Shown: positions 53,269-63,574 of the stretch, piece after piece
Layout of the letters: each line of letters opens with the position of its first letter
How positions within the stretch are numbered: the first letter of the stretch is position 1
Source of the DNA: Arsenophonus sp052174495
Lineage (GTDB): Bacteria; Pseudomonadota; Gammaproteobacteria; Enterobacterales; Enterobacteriaceae
Assembly: GCA_052174495.1 (NCBI GenBank)
Contig: JBQMRR010000007.1
Location: forward strand, 186,001 to 250,000
Length of the DNA stretch: 64,000 nt
Direction: 5' to 3'
Notes under the pieces: generated by a model
The model's input: only the letters and a program-made list of their open reading frames with translations
Told to the model about the DNA's origin: nothing
Databases searched by the model: none
Position numbers and translations under genes: made by a program

Positions 53269-55008
53269 TTAATTTAACCACTTTAGAAGCCCCATAAATT
53301 TAGGCCTTTCTTGGTTATTAGCTTGAGAAATTCGTTCATGTATTAAAGCTAATAGATGTAAGTTGTTTGTAGCATATTCTTCTTTATAATAAGCATGTTT
53401 TGTCAAAATTGAGATTGCTTCAGAAACATGTTTAACAGGGAAAATATGAAATACGCTAGATTTAATTGCCGCAATAAGATCAGCTTTTAAACATAAATGA
53501 CGAATATTAGCTGTAGGAATTATAACACCTTGCTGACCAGTTAACTTACGTTGGAAACAGACATCAAAAAAGCTTTCAATTTTTTGGTTAATACTACCTA
53601 TGGGTTGTACATAACCGAATTGATCTACTGCACCTGTTACCGCAATTTGCTGATCAATGGGTTGAAGAGAAAGTGCACTAATTAATGCACAAAGCTCAGC
53701 TAATGATGCACTATCACCATCAACTTCATTATAAGACTGTTCAAATACAATTGAGGCAGAAAAGGGTTGCGGTTGTTCAAGTTTTAATTCATAATTGAGA
53801 TAGGCTTGCATAATCATTATGCCTTTAGCGTGAATATTGCCTCCCAGCTCAACTTTACGTTCTACATCAGTAAATTCACCATTACCAAAGTGAGCAACAC
53901 AAGTAATACGTGATGGTTCACCAATAAGTTCTGGATGCCCTAGATACTTCATGATAGACAGTCCATTAATTTGGCCAATGATTTTACCTTCAGTTTTAAT
54001 AAAAATTTGTTTTTGCAAAATATCATCTAAATTGCGTTTAGCGAGGTAACTGTGTTGCCATTGACGCTGCTGGAGTGCTGTTTGAAATGATTTTGCAGTC
54101 AACTGGTTATCTTGTTGAAATTGATTTGCCTCAGCTAAACAACGAATTAGCCAGATTCTATCTAACGGTAGAATAGATTTATCTTCAGTATATCGAATTG
54201 CTTGAGTAATGAAAGGTGGCCATGCATCAATTGTTAAAGCAGGGAATTGGCAATCGGTAATAATTTGTTTAACGAATTTCATCCATAGTGATAATTGACC
54301 ACTATGTTCAAAATCTAGCTCGAATTCATATTCGCCGTACGTAGCTTGAGAAAAAAGCTCTGGCTCTTTTGTTTCAAGTTTATCAAGACTAAAATGATCG
54401 CCGACTAAAATAAGTTTAATATTAAGTGGCATTGAATCAATTGGATTTGGTAAAAATTGATTTTCATTTACTGGAAGCCATTCAAACTGTTTTTGTATTA
54501 TCATCTGTTTTAAACGTTGCCACATTAATGGCTGCGCCAATAATGTACCAACAGAAAGTAATAATACTCCGCCATTGATTTTGTGTAATAGTCCTGGTTC
54601 TAAGTGAATGCTATTTTGATGTTGATGAACACTACCAAATAATTGCGGCATTTCTATCCAATTACAAAAATAGACTGAATAACAAGGAGTGAATGATCCT
54701 TTACTGGCTGGTTGCCAATAAAATCTTCCATTTGATTGTTTATAATCTCCAGTGATATCCGCTGATGATGGATTAACATTTTTAATGTATTTTGCTAATT
54801 CAGATAAGTAGGTTTGACATTCTAATGCTCTAACAATAGCAAAAGGAGAATAAGTTGATGTTAATAAAAACCTTTCTAAACTATTAGTTAACCTCGGTTG
54901 AATAATGGCTAAAGTGGCATTATCTAGTTTGTCAGCAGAAGCAAAAAGATTAAGATAAGGTTCATAATCAGGTGCTAAATTTTGCCATATTAATTCATTA
55001 CTAATCAC
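53269..55008 (-). CDS. ycbZ: Lon-related protease YcbZ (LonH)
   Basis: A 579-residue protein (E. coli 586). The N-terminal part is a degenerate ATPase-like region (HKINGGVLLLSVGTLLAQPL, about 140-160). The C-terminal Lon-type peptidase domain contains the nucleophile Ser in EVDGDSASLAELCALIS, then ITVTGAVDQF-like QIAVTGAVDQFGYVQPIGSI and GVIIPTAN. Its natural substrates are not well known. It ends 24 bp before the fabA operator region on the same strand. matP, divergent in E. coli, is not seen upstream. Confidence 0.93.
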   Translation of the reverse strand: MISNELIWQNLAPDYEPYLNLFASADKLDNATLAIIQPRLTNSLERFLLTSTYSPFAIVRALECQTYLSELAKYIKNVNPSSADITGDYKQSNGRFYWQPASKGSFTPCYSVYFCNWIEMPQLFGSVHQHQNSIHLEPGLLHKINGGVLLLSVGTLLAQPLMWQRLKQMIIQKQFEWLPVNENQFLPNPIDSMPLNIKLILVGDHFSLDKLETKEPELFSQATYGEYEFELDFEHSGQLSLWMKFVKQIITDCQFPALTIDAWPPFITQAIRYTEDKSILPLDRIWLIRCLAEANQFQQDNQLTAKSFQTALQQRQWQHSYLAKRNLDDILQKQIFIKTEGKIIGQINGLSIMKYLGHPELIGEPSRITCVAHFGNGEFTDVERKVELGGNIHAKGIMIMQAYLNYELKLEQPQPFSASIVFEQSYNEVDGDSASLAELCALISALSLQPIDQQIAVTGAVDQFGYVQPIGSINQKIESFFDVCFQRKLTGQQGVIIPTANIRHLCLKADLIAAIKSSVFHIFPVKHVSEAISILTKHAYYKEEYATNNLHLLALIHERISQANNQERPKFMGLLKWLN

Positions 55009-55324
55009 GCTATTTTCAACTTATAATTTAAATATAATGTTTATAACTATTCTAATATCCTGATTAGATCAGATTTAGGATAAAAGATATTTTAGGAAAC
55101 ACTATTTTTTGGGAGAAAGAGTTCATTTTAATATGAAAACAAGATATTCATTTCCAGCATTAAAGAATTTTTATTATGAAATTGTTTTTTAAAATTTGTT
55201 TAAAATTATACTATACTATTAATTTATATATTTAAATATAATTTAATTCATAAACTGTAGCAATAAGTGCAATTAAAAATAATAAAAAAGCTAGTCATAT
55301 GAAAATATTTTGTATTGAAGTTAC

Positions 55325-56430
55325 TAACTAATAGTAACTGTTTAGTCACGGATTATTATATAGATCCTTATAACATAACCTTATTCATGATAATAAGGGC
55401 TATTGAGGGATATAAGTTTAGGCAAAATATCATGATAATATGACTCTCTTCTTAAGTAATTTAAACACCTAAAATCAATGCTACTCTTCAGGTTAGTAGA
55501 GTAGTTTGCCTCTACTTTAACTAAGCGTTAAAGTATCTCCGAACTTACCGTTACTAAATGGTAAAAACAAAATGATGTTGATGATCACAGTCATATTCTC
55601 AATTCTTTAAAGATGATGCTGTTGCCAGATCAGGAAAATATCTAGTGCTTTCCTGAGAAAAATAGTTTTCTCTTCCTTGAAGATTTGTATACCTTAACAG
55701 GTTTATTATACGCAAATTCCTTAATTATATTGCATCTCGATCTGCCCTGAATCTCTGTTTACGAAGACACCTGGGGCGGAAAATGAGAACTTGGAAATTT
55801 ATGTGAAATAAAATAGGAGTACTAAAGTTAAAGGATAAAATATCTAAAAGTTACGAGCCTAGTTATTTGTATATAGATGTGAAATTCTTCCGTAAATGCT
55901 AAATTAAACTTCATGAAATTATCTTTTCGTAGCTATAAAAGTGTACTTGCTCGATAGCTTTTATACGATTTTACAAGGTTAAAATTTCGGCCAATACACT
56001 CAACCCTTATTATATGCTCTTAACCAAGAATTTCTATGGCTATCCATCAAGTACTTATAAACAATGACAAAGAATTTACAGCGACTTTTTGATCTGAAAA
56101 ACATTTATCACCGGAAAATATGAATTTGCCTATTTTTTATACAAAGATTGATATAGAACATCAACTTCTAAGCTCGTCAATGCATCCTTAAATGCATCTT
56201 TAAACGAAAACGGTATGATCAAGAGATTTAATGGGCGCATAAAAGATAGGCTCAAATTCACAACTTCAATTTTAGTGAAGATCTTGAGATCATTCTACAC
56301 AATATATTTATCTGTACAATCAAGAATTACTCAATCAATATTGATTACTAAAAATTTCATTTCAATCTATGAAAGATTGGTTCAAAGTTAATTTTAAAGT
56401 ATTTAAAAAACCATACTCTCTTCGAGATGG
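55325..56430 (+). mobile_element. IS481-family element, full-length relic
   Basis: The most complete IS481 copy here, about 1.1 kb. In order, frames give the helix-turn-helix block (about 55490-55600), LSRSGLN-like CLRRH (LCLRRHL near 55755), GYLYIDVKF (near 55865), NDKEFTATF (near 56060), DIEHQLLSSSMHP (near 56150; family D.EH..T.P..PQTNG), and the C-terminal KD(W)FKV..(E)LFKK region near 56370-56410. Stops break the frame repeatedly. IS256 copy j follows immediately. 55009-55325 has no gene. Confidence 0.75.
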
Positions 56431-57800
56431 GGAGTATGTTCATTTTGTGTATATAGTTTTAAAGATGGTGGCGTACCTATTAATTAATTTAGTAGATGAT
56501 TTTAACAACAGAAAAATGATATGCTATGAAACTCTATCATACAGGTAATCTGAAAAATCAGATATCATCTGTACTCCCCTGCATGAGCTTATCGTAATGG
56601 TGTGCTAAATAGCTTATAGGTGCTTGTCTGTTGAATTAGAGCTCAAAATATCGTGCACAACATGTAAACAATAATTTATTGACGAGCATTATGTTTTTAT
56701 CGACTGTAATGGTTATTTACCGCAGCAAACCATATAAACTAGTATTAGCGATATTAATATTAAAGCGTCTAAAGTTATAAAGGGGGATCGCAGTGGTAAC
56801 AGAATTTCCTTAAATAGCTTCTTGCACCACCTTATCTGAAGGGTGCAAAAAACGGCAAAGAGTTTTCTAGGCAATGGCTATACTTGCGAAACGCTATCAC
56901 CAGTGATTTGACAAAGCCTTTGGGAATTTTCTTAATGAAAAGTACATGATTTCTCTGTGGAGTGGTATCTCCATTACTAAACTAAAACAGCAATCTCTTG
57001 AAGAACGCAGACAAGGAGTGCCTGTCTTATTTAAGGGATAAGCACTCTATATTTGTTTCTTAGCCCCCCGATCACATAACTAGGGTATGTCAAAAAAGCT
57101 AATTGTTTTTACCTAGTAGTTATTATTGGTGGAACTGCACCATAGACGTAAGGAGCCGTTGATTTCGAAGCTGTCTATCAAGAGTAAGAAGCGTACTGGA
57201 TTTAACTTTTCAATGGCTAAAAGTAAGCACGTTGCTTAACTATATTTCCCAAAGCTTGCTTATGAGATACCGGTGTCCTTAGCTTCGGTATCATAACAAA
57301 GCTATTTCTAGACATACAGCACTAACGCTGCTAGATATACAAAACAGTTAGCATCTAGCTTCACTTTTCAAAAGCATATAACCGAAAAGTTAAAGGCTAT
57401 GAGTTTGGTATGAGATTTGACTACCAAAGAGCTATGATGCGGTTGATAAAGCCCTTGATGTTTTTGTTGGCAAGGGTTTTGGTGTATTCTGTTCAGCCAC
57501 GAACAAGGTAAAAACAATTGAGAAGAACGGCTTGGATTCTACGATTTTTTCTAAGTGTACTAAGAATCAATAAGAACGACGAACCCAATTCAATCGGGTT
57601 TTATGATAGTGAGGCTATAAATCCGATGCTCTAAGCACTGTATAAAAAACAACTTTTCAGTGATATTTAAGCTGTTCCTGTCTCCTTAAAAGCTGAACCA
57701 GGGTGATAGATTAGCTTTATTGATCCTAGTGGTAACAGCAATATTATTTAATAATAAAAATAGATTACGAAGCATTAAAAGCAAAACATTTTACCATTTT
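56430..57800 (+). mobile_element. Degraded IS256-family element, copy j
   Basis: Full-length copy. Frames near 56690-56960 spell weak YLPQ..I and VVTEFP.IASCTTLSEGCKK then EERRQGV, the mid-region of the transposase (NGYLPQ...SS.LPPYL.RAK...W...). The catalytic-end region is near 57580 with FYDSEAI following RIN.NDEPNSIG. It ends about 40 bp from the prc stop codon. Confidence 0.75.
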
Positions 57801-57837
57801 AAACCAGATTTACTAATAGTTTATTAATAGTTTATAA

Positions 57838-59877
57838 TTATTTTTTAGCTTGATGTGACCGACCAATGTCTTCTAAATCTGCAAGATCAACTGCAATTCT
57901 TATTGTTTCATCAAGGTAGGGATCTGGTAATTCATAATTTTTAGGTAAATCATCTATTGTTTTTAATGGTAGCTTACCTTGTTGAGCAAGGCGCTCATTA
58001 ATACGACATAATTTAATCGTATTAGCTTCTTTATTTTGTTTTTTACGGTTAAGATAATTAAGCGAAATAATATTTTTACTCTCCTTTATAGCACGATAAC
58101 GAGCAATATCCTCCTTAATATATTTAAATTCAGGATTTTTCGTTATACGTTCATTATAATTAGCAATTATATTAGGAATATAATGGTTAATATTATTATC
58201 GACTACACTATAGTTAGCTGGGACAATACTATCCCAAGGTAAAGCATTATCTTCAAAATTCTCGCCCGATTCAATCGGATCTATACTCGTTGGCATAATA
58301 ATATCCGGTGTTACTCCTTTGCGTTGGGTACTACCACCATTAATACGATAAAACTTCTGAATAGTATATTGGACAGAACCTAAAGCGGGCCAATCCGGAC
58401 GTAATATATCATCATAAACACGACTTAAAGGATGGTATTGCTGAACAGTACCTTTACCAAAAGATGATTCTCCAACAATTAATGCGCGACCATAATCCTG
58501 CATTGCAGCAGCAAAAATTTCTGACGCTGAAGCACTAAAACGATCAATTAATATTGTAAGTGGGCCTTTGTAATAAACTACATTATCATCATCTATACCC
58601 TGACGAATTTTATTATTGTTATTACGTACCTGAACAATTGGCCCACTTGAAATAAATAAACCGGATAATGATATTGCTTCAGTTAAAGCACCACCGGCAT
58701 TGCCACGTAAATCAATAACAAGTGCTGTGACATGACTTTTAGCTATTTTTTGTAACTCTCTTTTAACATCATCAGTCAATCCAATATAAAAACTTGGAAT
58801 ATCAAGTACGCCAACATTTTTAATCGTAAGTTTTACGGCCCTATCTTCGAGTCTAATATGCTCACGAATCAGTGTTATCCTATGGGGTTTAGTAAAATTT
58901 GAATTTGAAATAACTTCAAGACATACTTTACTGCCTTTTGGTCCTTTAATGAGAGCAACAACATCATCTAGTCGCCAGCCAACAACATCTATGATTGATT
59001 TGTCCGTTTGGCCTACACCAATAATTTTGTCGCCGACCTTTAGTAGTTTACTTTTTTCAGCCGGGCTACCTGCCACCATTGAGTTGATAATAATATAATC
59101 TTCATCCTGGCGAAGTACTGCACCTATACCTTCCAATGATAAGCTCATTTCTGAGTTAAACTGTTCCGTGTTACGAGGAGAAAGATAGTTAGTATGGGGA
59201 TCTATTTCTCTTGCAAAAGCATTGATAATCAATTTAAAAACATCTTCGCTTTGTGTTTGCGCAAGACGTTTTAATGCAAAATTATAACGTTTCATTAAAA
59301 TTGGTTTAATTTCTATATCATTTTTGCCTGACAACTTCAGATTCAACCAATCAAACTTAACTTTAGCATCCCACAGCTTATTTATCTCCTCAATAGTTTT
59401 AGGCCAAGGCGCCTTACTTCTATCAACCTCAATAACATCATTTTTGGAAAAATCTAGAGGCATATTAAGTTGCGATAAAGCATATTGAAAACGTTGATAG
59501 CGCCGCTGTTGTACTAAATTAAATATCGCATATAGTTCATTTAGATGACCAATTTTAATATGCTGTCCTACTTTAGTTTTCTCAGTGGAAAATTTATCAA
59601 TGTCTGATTGTAAAAAAACATTATGGCTATAATCTAACAGATTTAAATAGCGAGTAAAAATCTTGCTAGAAAAGTTTTCATCTAAATTAAATTGACGATA
59701 GTGAGAACGTGTAAAGCGTGAAACAACTCTATCGCTAATAATAGCATCCAGGCGTCCCTGTTGAAGTTGAGGAAGCTTCTGAGTTGTTAGCAGTGTTGTA
59801 GGTATTACAGTATTTGCAAATGAAGTAGTCATTGCAGTTATACCAAATACAAAAGCCAGTTTAATAGAATTATTCAT
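57838..59877 (-). CDS. prc: Carboxy-terminal (tail-specific) protease Prc
   Basis: A periplasmic serine protease of 679 residues (E. coli 682). The signal peptide MNNSIKLAFVFGITAMTTSFA is followed by helical domains and a PDZ domain (about 235-320, with GIGAVLRQDEDYIIINSMVAG). The protease core has the nucleophile Ser in IDRFSASASEIFAAAMQDYG and the catalytic Lys in FGKGTVQQYH. It processes FtsI and murein enzymes such as MepS with NlpI. It lies 19 bp downstream of proQ. The C-terminus ends close to an IS256 relic but is complete. Confidence 0.96.
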   Translation of the reverse strand: MNNSIKLAFVFGITAMTTSFANTVIPTTLLTTQKLPQLQQGRLDAIISDRVVSRFTRSHYRQFNLDENFSSKIFTRYLNLLDYSHNVFLQSDIDKFSTEKTKVGQHIKIGHLNELYAIFNLVQQRRYQRFQYALSQLNMPLDFSKNDVIEVDRSKAPWPKTIEEINKLWDAKVKFDWLNLKLSGKNDIEIKPILMKRYNFALKRLAQTQSEDVFKLIINAFAREIDPHTNYLSPRNTEQFNSEMSLSLEGIGAVLRQDEDYIIINSMVAGSPAEKSKLLKVGDKIIGVGQTDKSIIDVVGWRLDDVVALIKGPKGSKVCLEVISNSNFTKPHRITLIREHIRLEDRAVKLTIKNVGVLDIPSFYIGLTDDVKRELQKIAKSHVTALVIDLRGNAGGALTEAISLSGLFISSGPIVQVRNNNNKIRQGIDDDNVVYYKGPLTILIDRFSASASEIFAAAMQDYGRALIVGESSFGKGTVQQYHPLSRVYDDILRPDWPALGSVQYTIQKFYRINGGSTQRKGVTPDIIMPTSIDPIESGENFEDNALPWDSIVPANYSVVDNNINHYIPNIIANYNERITKNPEFKYIKEDIARYRAIKESKNIISLNYLNRKKQNKEANTIKLCRINERLAQQGKLPLKTIDDLPKNYELPDPYLDETIRIAVDLADLEDIGRSHQAKK

Positions 59878-59896
59878 GCTGTAATTGGCCTCAGTA

Positions 59897-60613
59897 TTAG
59901 AACTTTAAGTGCTTAGCGCGTACAATCATTCCTAATCCTGTCGGCAATTGTACCCGAACATCATCCTTAGCTATTTCAAGTACTGATGCATTTACAATAC
60001 TTTGACCAAGTATAACCTTTAATATTTGACCAACTTTTAAGGTAGAAATATCCGTTACAGACTGTAATTTATTCAGGTTAGCTATTTTAATATTATGAGC
60101 TTTTTTAGCTTGATTTTTAGAGTAAGTATGATGTTTATTTTTTTTATTTATTTCTTTAGTCGTTAAGCAATAAGGCTCACTTTTCTTATTAGAAGTTGCT
60201 AATAAGATCTTTTCGTTATCCATCTTCTGAGCCTTACATTGAAGTTCTCGTTTTTTTAATTTTTGCTCTGTTTGTTTCGCTTGAATACGAGCCTTTGCAT
60301 CAATTAGCTGTTGACGTGCATATTTTATATGTTCTAACGCTAGAGCGCTACAATAATTGCCATCTAAATCAACACGGTTAACACCTTCTTTAACACCATA
60401 TAGATAACGCCAACTAGAAGTATACATTCGTAAAGCAAATCGCAATTGGGTTTTGCTAATGCCATCCTTTTCAGTTAATCTCGCTACAATATCTTGAAAG
60501 ATTCCAATCTTCAGTGGATGAGTCTTACCTTCAGTAATAAAACAATAAGGAAAACGATGAGCCAAAAAAACAATTATTTCTTTACTATTATTCAACTTAG
60601 GGTGATTTTCCAT
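59897..60613 (-). CDS. proQ: RNA chaperone ProQ
   Basis: A 238-residue RNA-binding protein (E. coli 232). The N-terminal FinO/ProQ domain has PLKIGIFQDIVARL, KTQLRFALRMYTSSWRYLYG and RVDLDGN (residues about 30-95). A lysine-rich linker (about 105-175) follows, then a C-terminal Tudor-like domain ending VRVQLPTGLGMIVRAKHLKF. It binds many small RNAs and mRNA 3' ends. It is the first gene of a proQ-prc unit, as in E. coli. Start MENHPKLNNSKEII is the family start. Confidence 0.96.
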   Translation of the reverse strand: MENHPKLNNSKEIIVFLAHRFPYCFITEGKTHPLKIGIFQDIVARLTEKDGISKTQLRFALRMYTSSWRYLYGVKEGVNRVDLDGNYCSALALEHIKYARQQLIDAKARIQAKQTEQKLKKRELQCKAQKMDNEKILLATSNKKSEPYCLTTKEINKKNKHHTYSKNQAKKAHNIKIANLNKLQSVTDISTLKVGQILKVILGQSIVNASVLEIAKDDVRVQLPTGLGMIVRAKHLKF

Positions 60614-60759
60614 GAATTTTCCTGATTATAACGGTTTTTGCCAATCAACGCAGGTATGAAAAGGAAATATTATAATAGCGTTGCAAACAATTGCTACGCA
60701 AACCAACTGTTAAATTATATTAATTTATAGACATATTGGTATAATATACGCTTTCAAAT

Positions 60760-61210
60760 GCCTAAAAGCATTACAACTAAGACTTTTATCCCATTTTGAT
60801 CCTCTTTATATCAAATCTATTAAAGATAGGACTATCAATTCTAATACGCTAATTAACTATCCATTAATTGTTATCAGAAAACTATCTCTGAATGATTCAG
60901 ACTATCACAAGGAATATGCTCGGCAAGAAAAAATGGACATCTGTTCCGTAATGGATTATATTTTATTTTCATAAATGTGGTTCTCCTACAAACACTTTAC
61001 CTTTGGCAAAAGGTAAACAGGATAGCCCTTGCCTTGAAAAGGTCTGAACACTAAGCGTATCATAATTTTTATATAAAACTCTAGGGAATTAATATTATCT
61101 AATACTTAAAAAATACTACACTCATATTAACAAGCGAGGTAATTAAATGATTCTCATAAGCAATCAAGCTAGTTAAATTACATTAATGATCATAATAAAA
61201 GATTTTTTCA
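60760..61210 (-). pseudogene. msrC: Decayed msrC/yebR (free methionine-(R)-sulfoxide reductase)
   Basis: Minus-strand frames give ENHLITSLVNMSVVFFKY (near 61120-61175; MsrC ETSFLATLANTSALLYERL) and LVFRPFQGKGLSCLPFAKGK then VFVGE (near 60990-61065; LVLGPFQGKIACVRIPVGRGVCG). DSFLITINGQLISVLEL-like sequence (near 60830-60880) follows. It lies just upstream of proQ on the same strand, as in E. coli. Stops and shifts disable it. The 61210-61435 spacer is AT-rich without a gene. Confidence 0.65.
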
Positions 61211-61435
61211 TAACATTCATTTATAAAAGTTACATATGCTTATTTAATAGATAAGTAAATCACTAATATAGCGATTTTATCTATCAAGATTAATAATTTT
61301 CTGTATCAATCATTAAATTTTTAATGCATTGTTAATTTAACTAAGCCATTAAATAGTAAAAATTAATAAAAATTAATTTAAATTTTTAGCTATTTTAATT
61401 ATATTAAATATGAAAAAAAGTTATAATAAAATAAG

Positions 61436-61815
61436 AAGTTATGCTCATTTTTAATGTATGGGGGTTTCGGATACCCTGATATATCCTCCTAATTGATTTA
61501 GTAAATGATTTTAACAACAGAGAAGTGAGGATTATAAAAAGTCTACCCTACAGAGATCTGAAAAATGAGATATTACCTCATCCCTTTCATGAACTCATCC
61601 GTAATGGTGCCTATCAGATACCTGTCACCATTAATGGATAAGTTCATACCAAGGTATTACAGATAATATCTAGTTTATTGGATACTTGTATGGTAGACTT
61701 TCATGGCATATCTTCTCTCTATTGTTGACATTATTCACGAAACTAATCAGTATGATACGCCATTATCTCAGAAAACTCCTATACACTAGGAGTAAGCATA
61801 ACTCCTAAACAGTTA
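61436..61815. mobile_element. Palindromic (MITE-like) derivative of the IS256 left end
   Basis: The left half is the IS256 left end in plus orientation (about 61436-61620). The right half is the same left end in minus orientation (about 61640-61815), meeting in a hairpin with ATGAACTCATCCGTAATGGTG against CACCATTAATGGATAAGTTC. The outer edges AAGTTATGCTCAT and AAGCATAACT mirror each other. No transposase interior is present. It lies where the first part of trmA should be. Confidence 0.6.
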
Positions 61816-61884
61816 TGTATTGATTTAATTAATCAGAGTTTTGATTTACATATTTCTTTTCAATTTATTGTTAAACTCTTGTTC

Positions 61885-62535
61885 CGAAGAAAAAATAAAA
61901 ATTATATTAGAATAGAATTGTATTGATAAGGTATTACTTATTTCAGGTAAATCAATTATCTAGTCTTAAATTAAAAATAGTTTTACTTAAATAGAATGCT
62001 TGAATAAATATCAAAATATTAGAATAGGGATTGATATTACTAAAAAATAGAAAAGGAGATTTATTGGAGCTTTATTAAGGAAATAATGGCAATTTTCTAT
62101 TGAATTAGTAAAGAATTTTAATTGTGTGCTGATAATTGAGATTACAAAACTTATCAATAACTACCACTTATATAATATTAAAGTTAATAAAATCAATAAT
62201 ATAAAATAATTTGAATATCGGTAGAGGATTTTATTCAAGTAATACAAGGTAAACGTCAGTTTAAACACCTGAAGATATTGATTTAATAAGTTATAAATAT
62301 AAGAGAATTTTTATTGGGGTTCCCCGCCTTACTGTATTTAGATAAAAATCCTGAATTAATAAAAATATCCATGTATCGTTTATACATCCTGTAAACCTAA
62401 TGCGGTCTGTTACAAGTTAAATAAATATACTCAATAAAATTTATTAATTAACATGATTAGATCAGTTTTCTTATATGGCACCATATCGAATGTGCTTTTC
62501 TTTCAAGAGAAAACACATTTAAATAAGATAAAAAC
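61885..62535 (+). pseudogene. trmA: Decayed trmA (tRNA m5U54 methyltransferase), 3' two-thirds
   Basis: Frames give KNKNYIRIELY (near 61895; TrmA KTKIELDQDYID), ITK...KGDLLELY (near 62030-62075) and NGNFSIELVKNFN (near 62085-62125). EDFIQVIQGKRQFKHLKDID then LISYKYKRIFIGVPR (near 62225-62330) and YISCKPNAVC-like (near 62375-62410) follow. The order and spacing match TrmA. The N-terminal part is missing, replaced by the palindromic element. It converges on the fabR remnant, as trmA and fabR-yijD do in E. coli. Its loss predicts tRNAs lacking m5U54 unless another copy exists. Confidence 0.8.
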
Positions 62536-62744
62536 GTCATTAAATATAGTGTTTTTATAGTTTACAATAAAAAGAGAAGTGATTTAGCGATAATTAATAT
62601 TACTCTTTAATATAAGAAAATAACTTTAAATAATTATTGATGTAACCAATAATTCTCAAACATTAATTTTGAATTATTTAAAGTTTAAAATATAAAAAAT
62701 ACTAATAAATAATTAGAATTTTAGGTGGGTTTAACTAAAAAATA

Positions 62745-63385
62745 TTTATAATTTAATATCAGGATTTTTCCTATTCGCGCCGATACCAATAAAGGAAGCT
62801 CTTCTAGCGAGCATTCTAAGTTATAAAACTGATCGCTCTTCCAAAAATTGTCTTTTCCTGATCAAATATCTAATGCTTTGCTCCCGCATTAAATACAATA
62901 GTAATCATTGCTTTTTTATATTTCGGTAAAATGCCGAGGCATATTACTTTCCTATTGAAAGTATTCAGCTAATTCAGTAATAAAATACTGAATTTCTCTG
63001 GCAACTGCAGCACGAAATTCAGTCGATGTACCTGAACATTTACGTAGTAATAATCGAAAGGTATTTATATTATTACTAATAAATTCCATATAAAAGTACC
63101 AATAGATGTTCCAATGATACTACCACCACTTGCAAAATGTTATTGTGTTTGACGCATTAATTAACGGAGCATAAGACCAACTTTCATCAACCATGGTTAA
63201 CTCTAATTCATCAAGATCACAAAAATATTGATAAAAAGAAGTTGGTGTAATATCAAGCTTCTCGAGCAACTTCACGTAAGCTGAGACTAGTAAAATACGC
63301 TTAATACTTAATTGGCTAAAAGCAGGTTCGCTTATATCAAAGAACGACGTGTTTTTTCTTTCTGCTTTGTTCTGACTCCCCTGTA
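62745..63385 (-). pseudogene. fabR: Decayed fabR (repressor of unsaturated fatty-acid synthesis)
   Basis: Minus-strand pieces include RTKQKEKTRRSL (near 63345), LREVARE-like frame then TPTSFYQYF.DLDEL (near 63220), MVDESW, and GSIIGTSIGTF (near 63105). RLLLRKCSGTSTEFRAAVAR then EIQYFITELAEYFQ (near 62965-63065), AMITIVFNAGA (near 62900) and YWYRRE at the end complete the FabR order. Stops and shifts disable it. It was a TetR-family repressor of fabA and fabB. Intergenic 63385-63575 holds nothing obvious. Confidence 0.85.
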
Positions 63386-63574
63386 ATATTATTCACAGTA
63401 TTTAATATACCTCTTCGATAATAAGAGAGGTATAGGCTACTATAGTAAATTTTAACAGAGTTGCAGTGTTCTTAAATTTTATCAAAATATAAAGAATTTT
63501 TGTTTATTTATTGAAACATAAAGCTTAAATTTGTATTTAAGTTTAATTAAAGAAGATAATATTAATTTCAAGAG

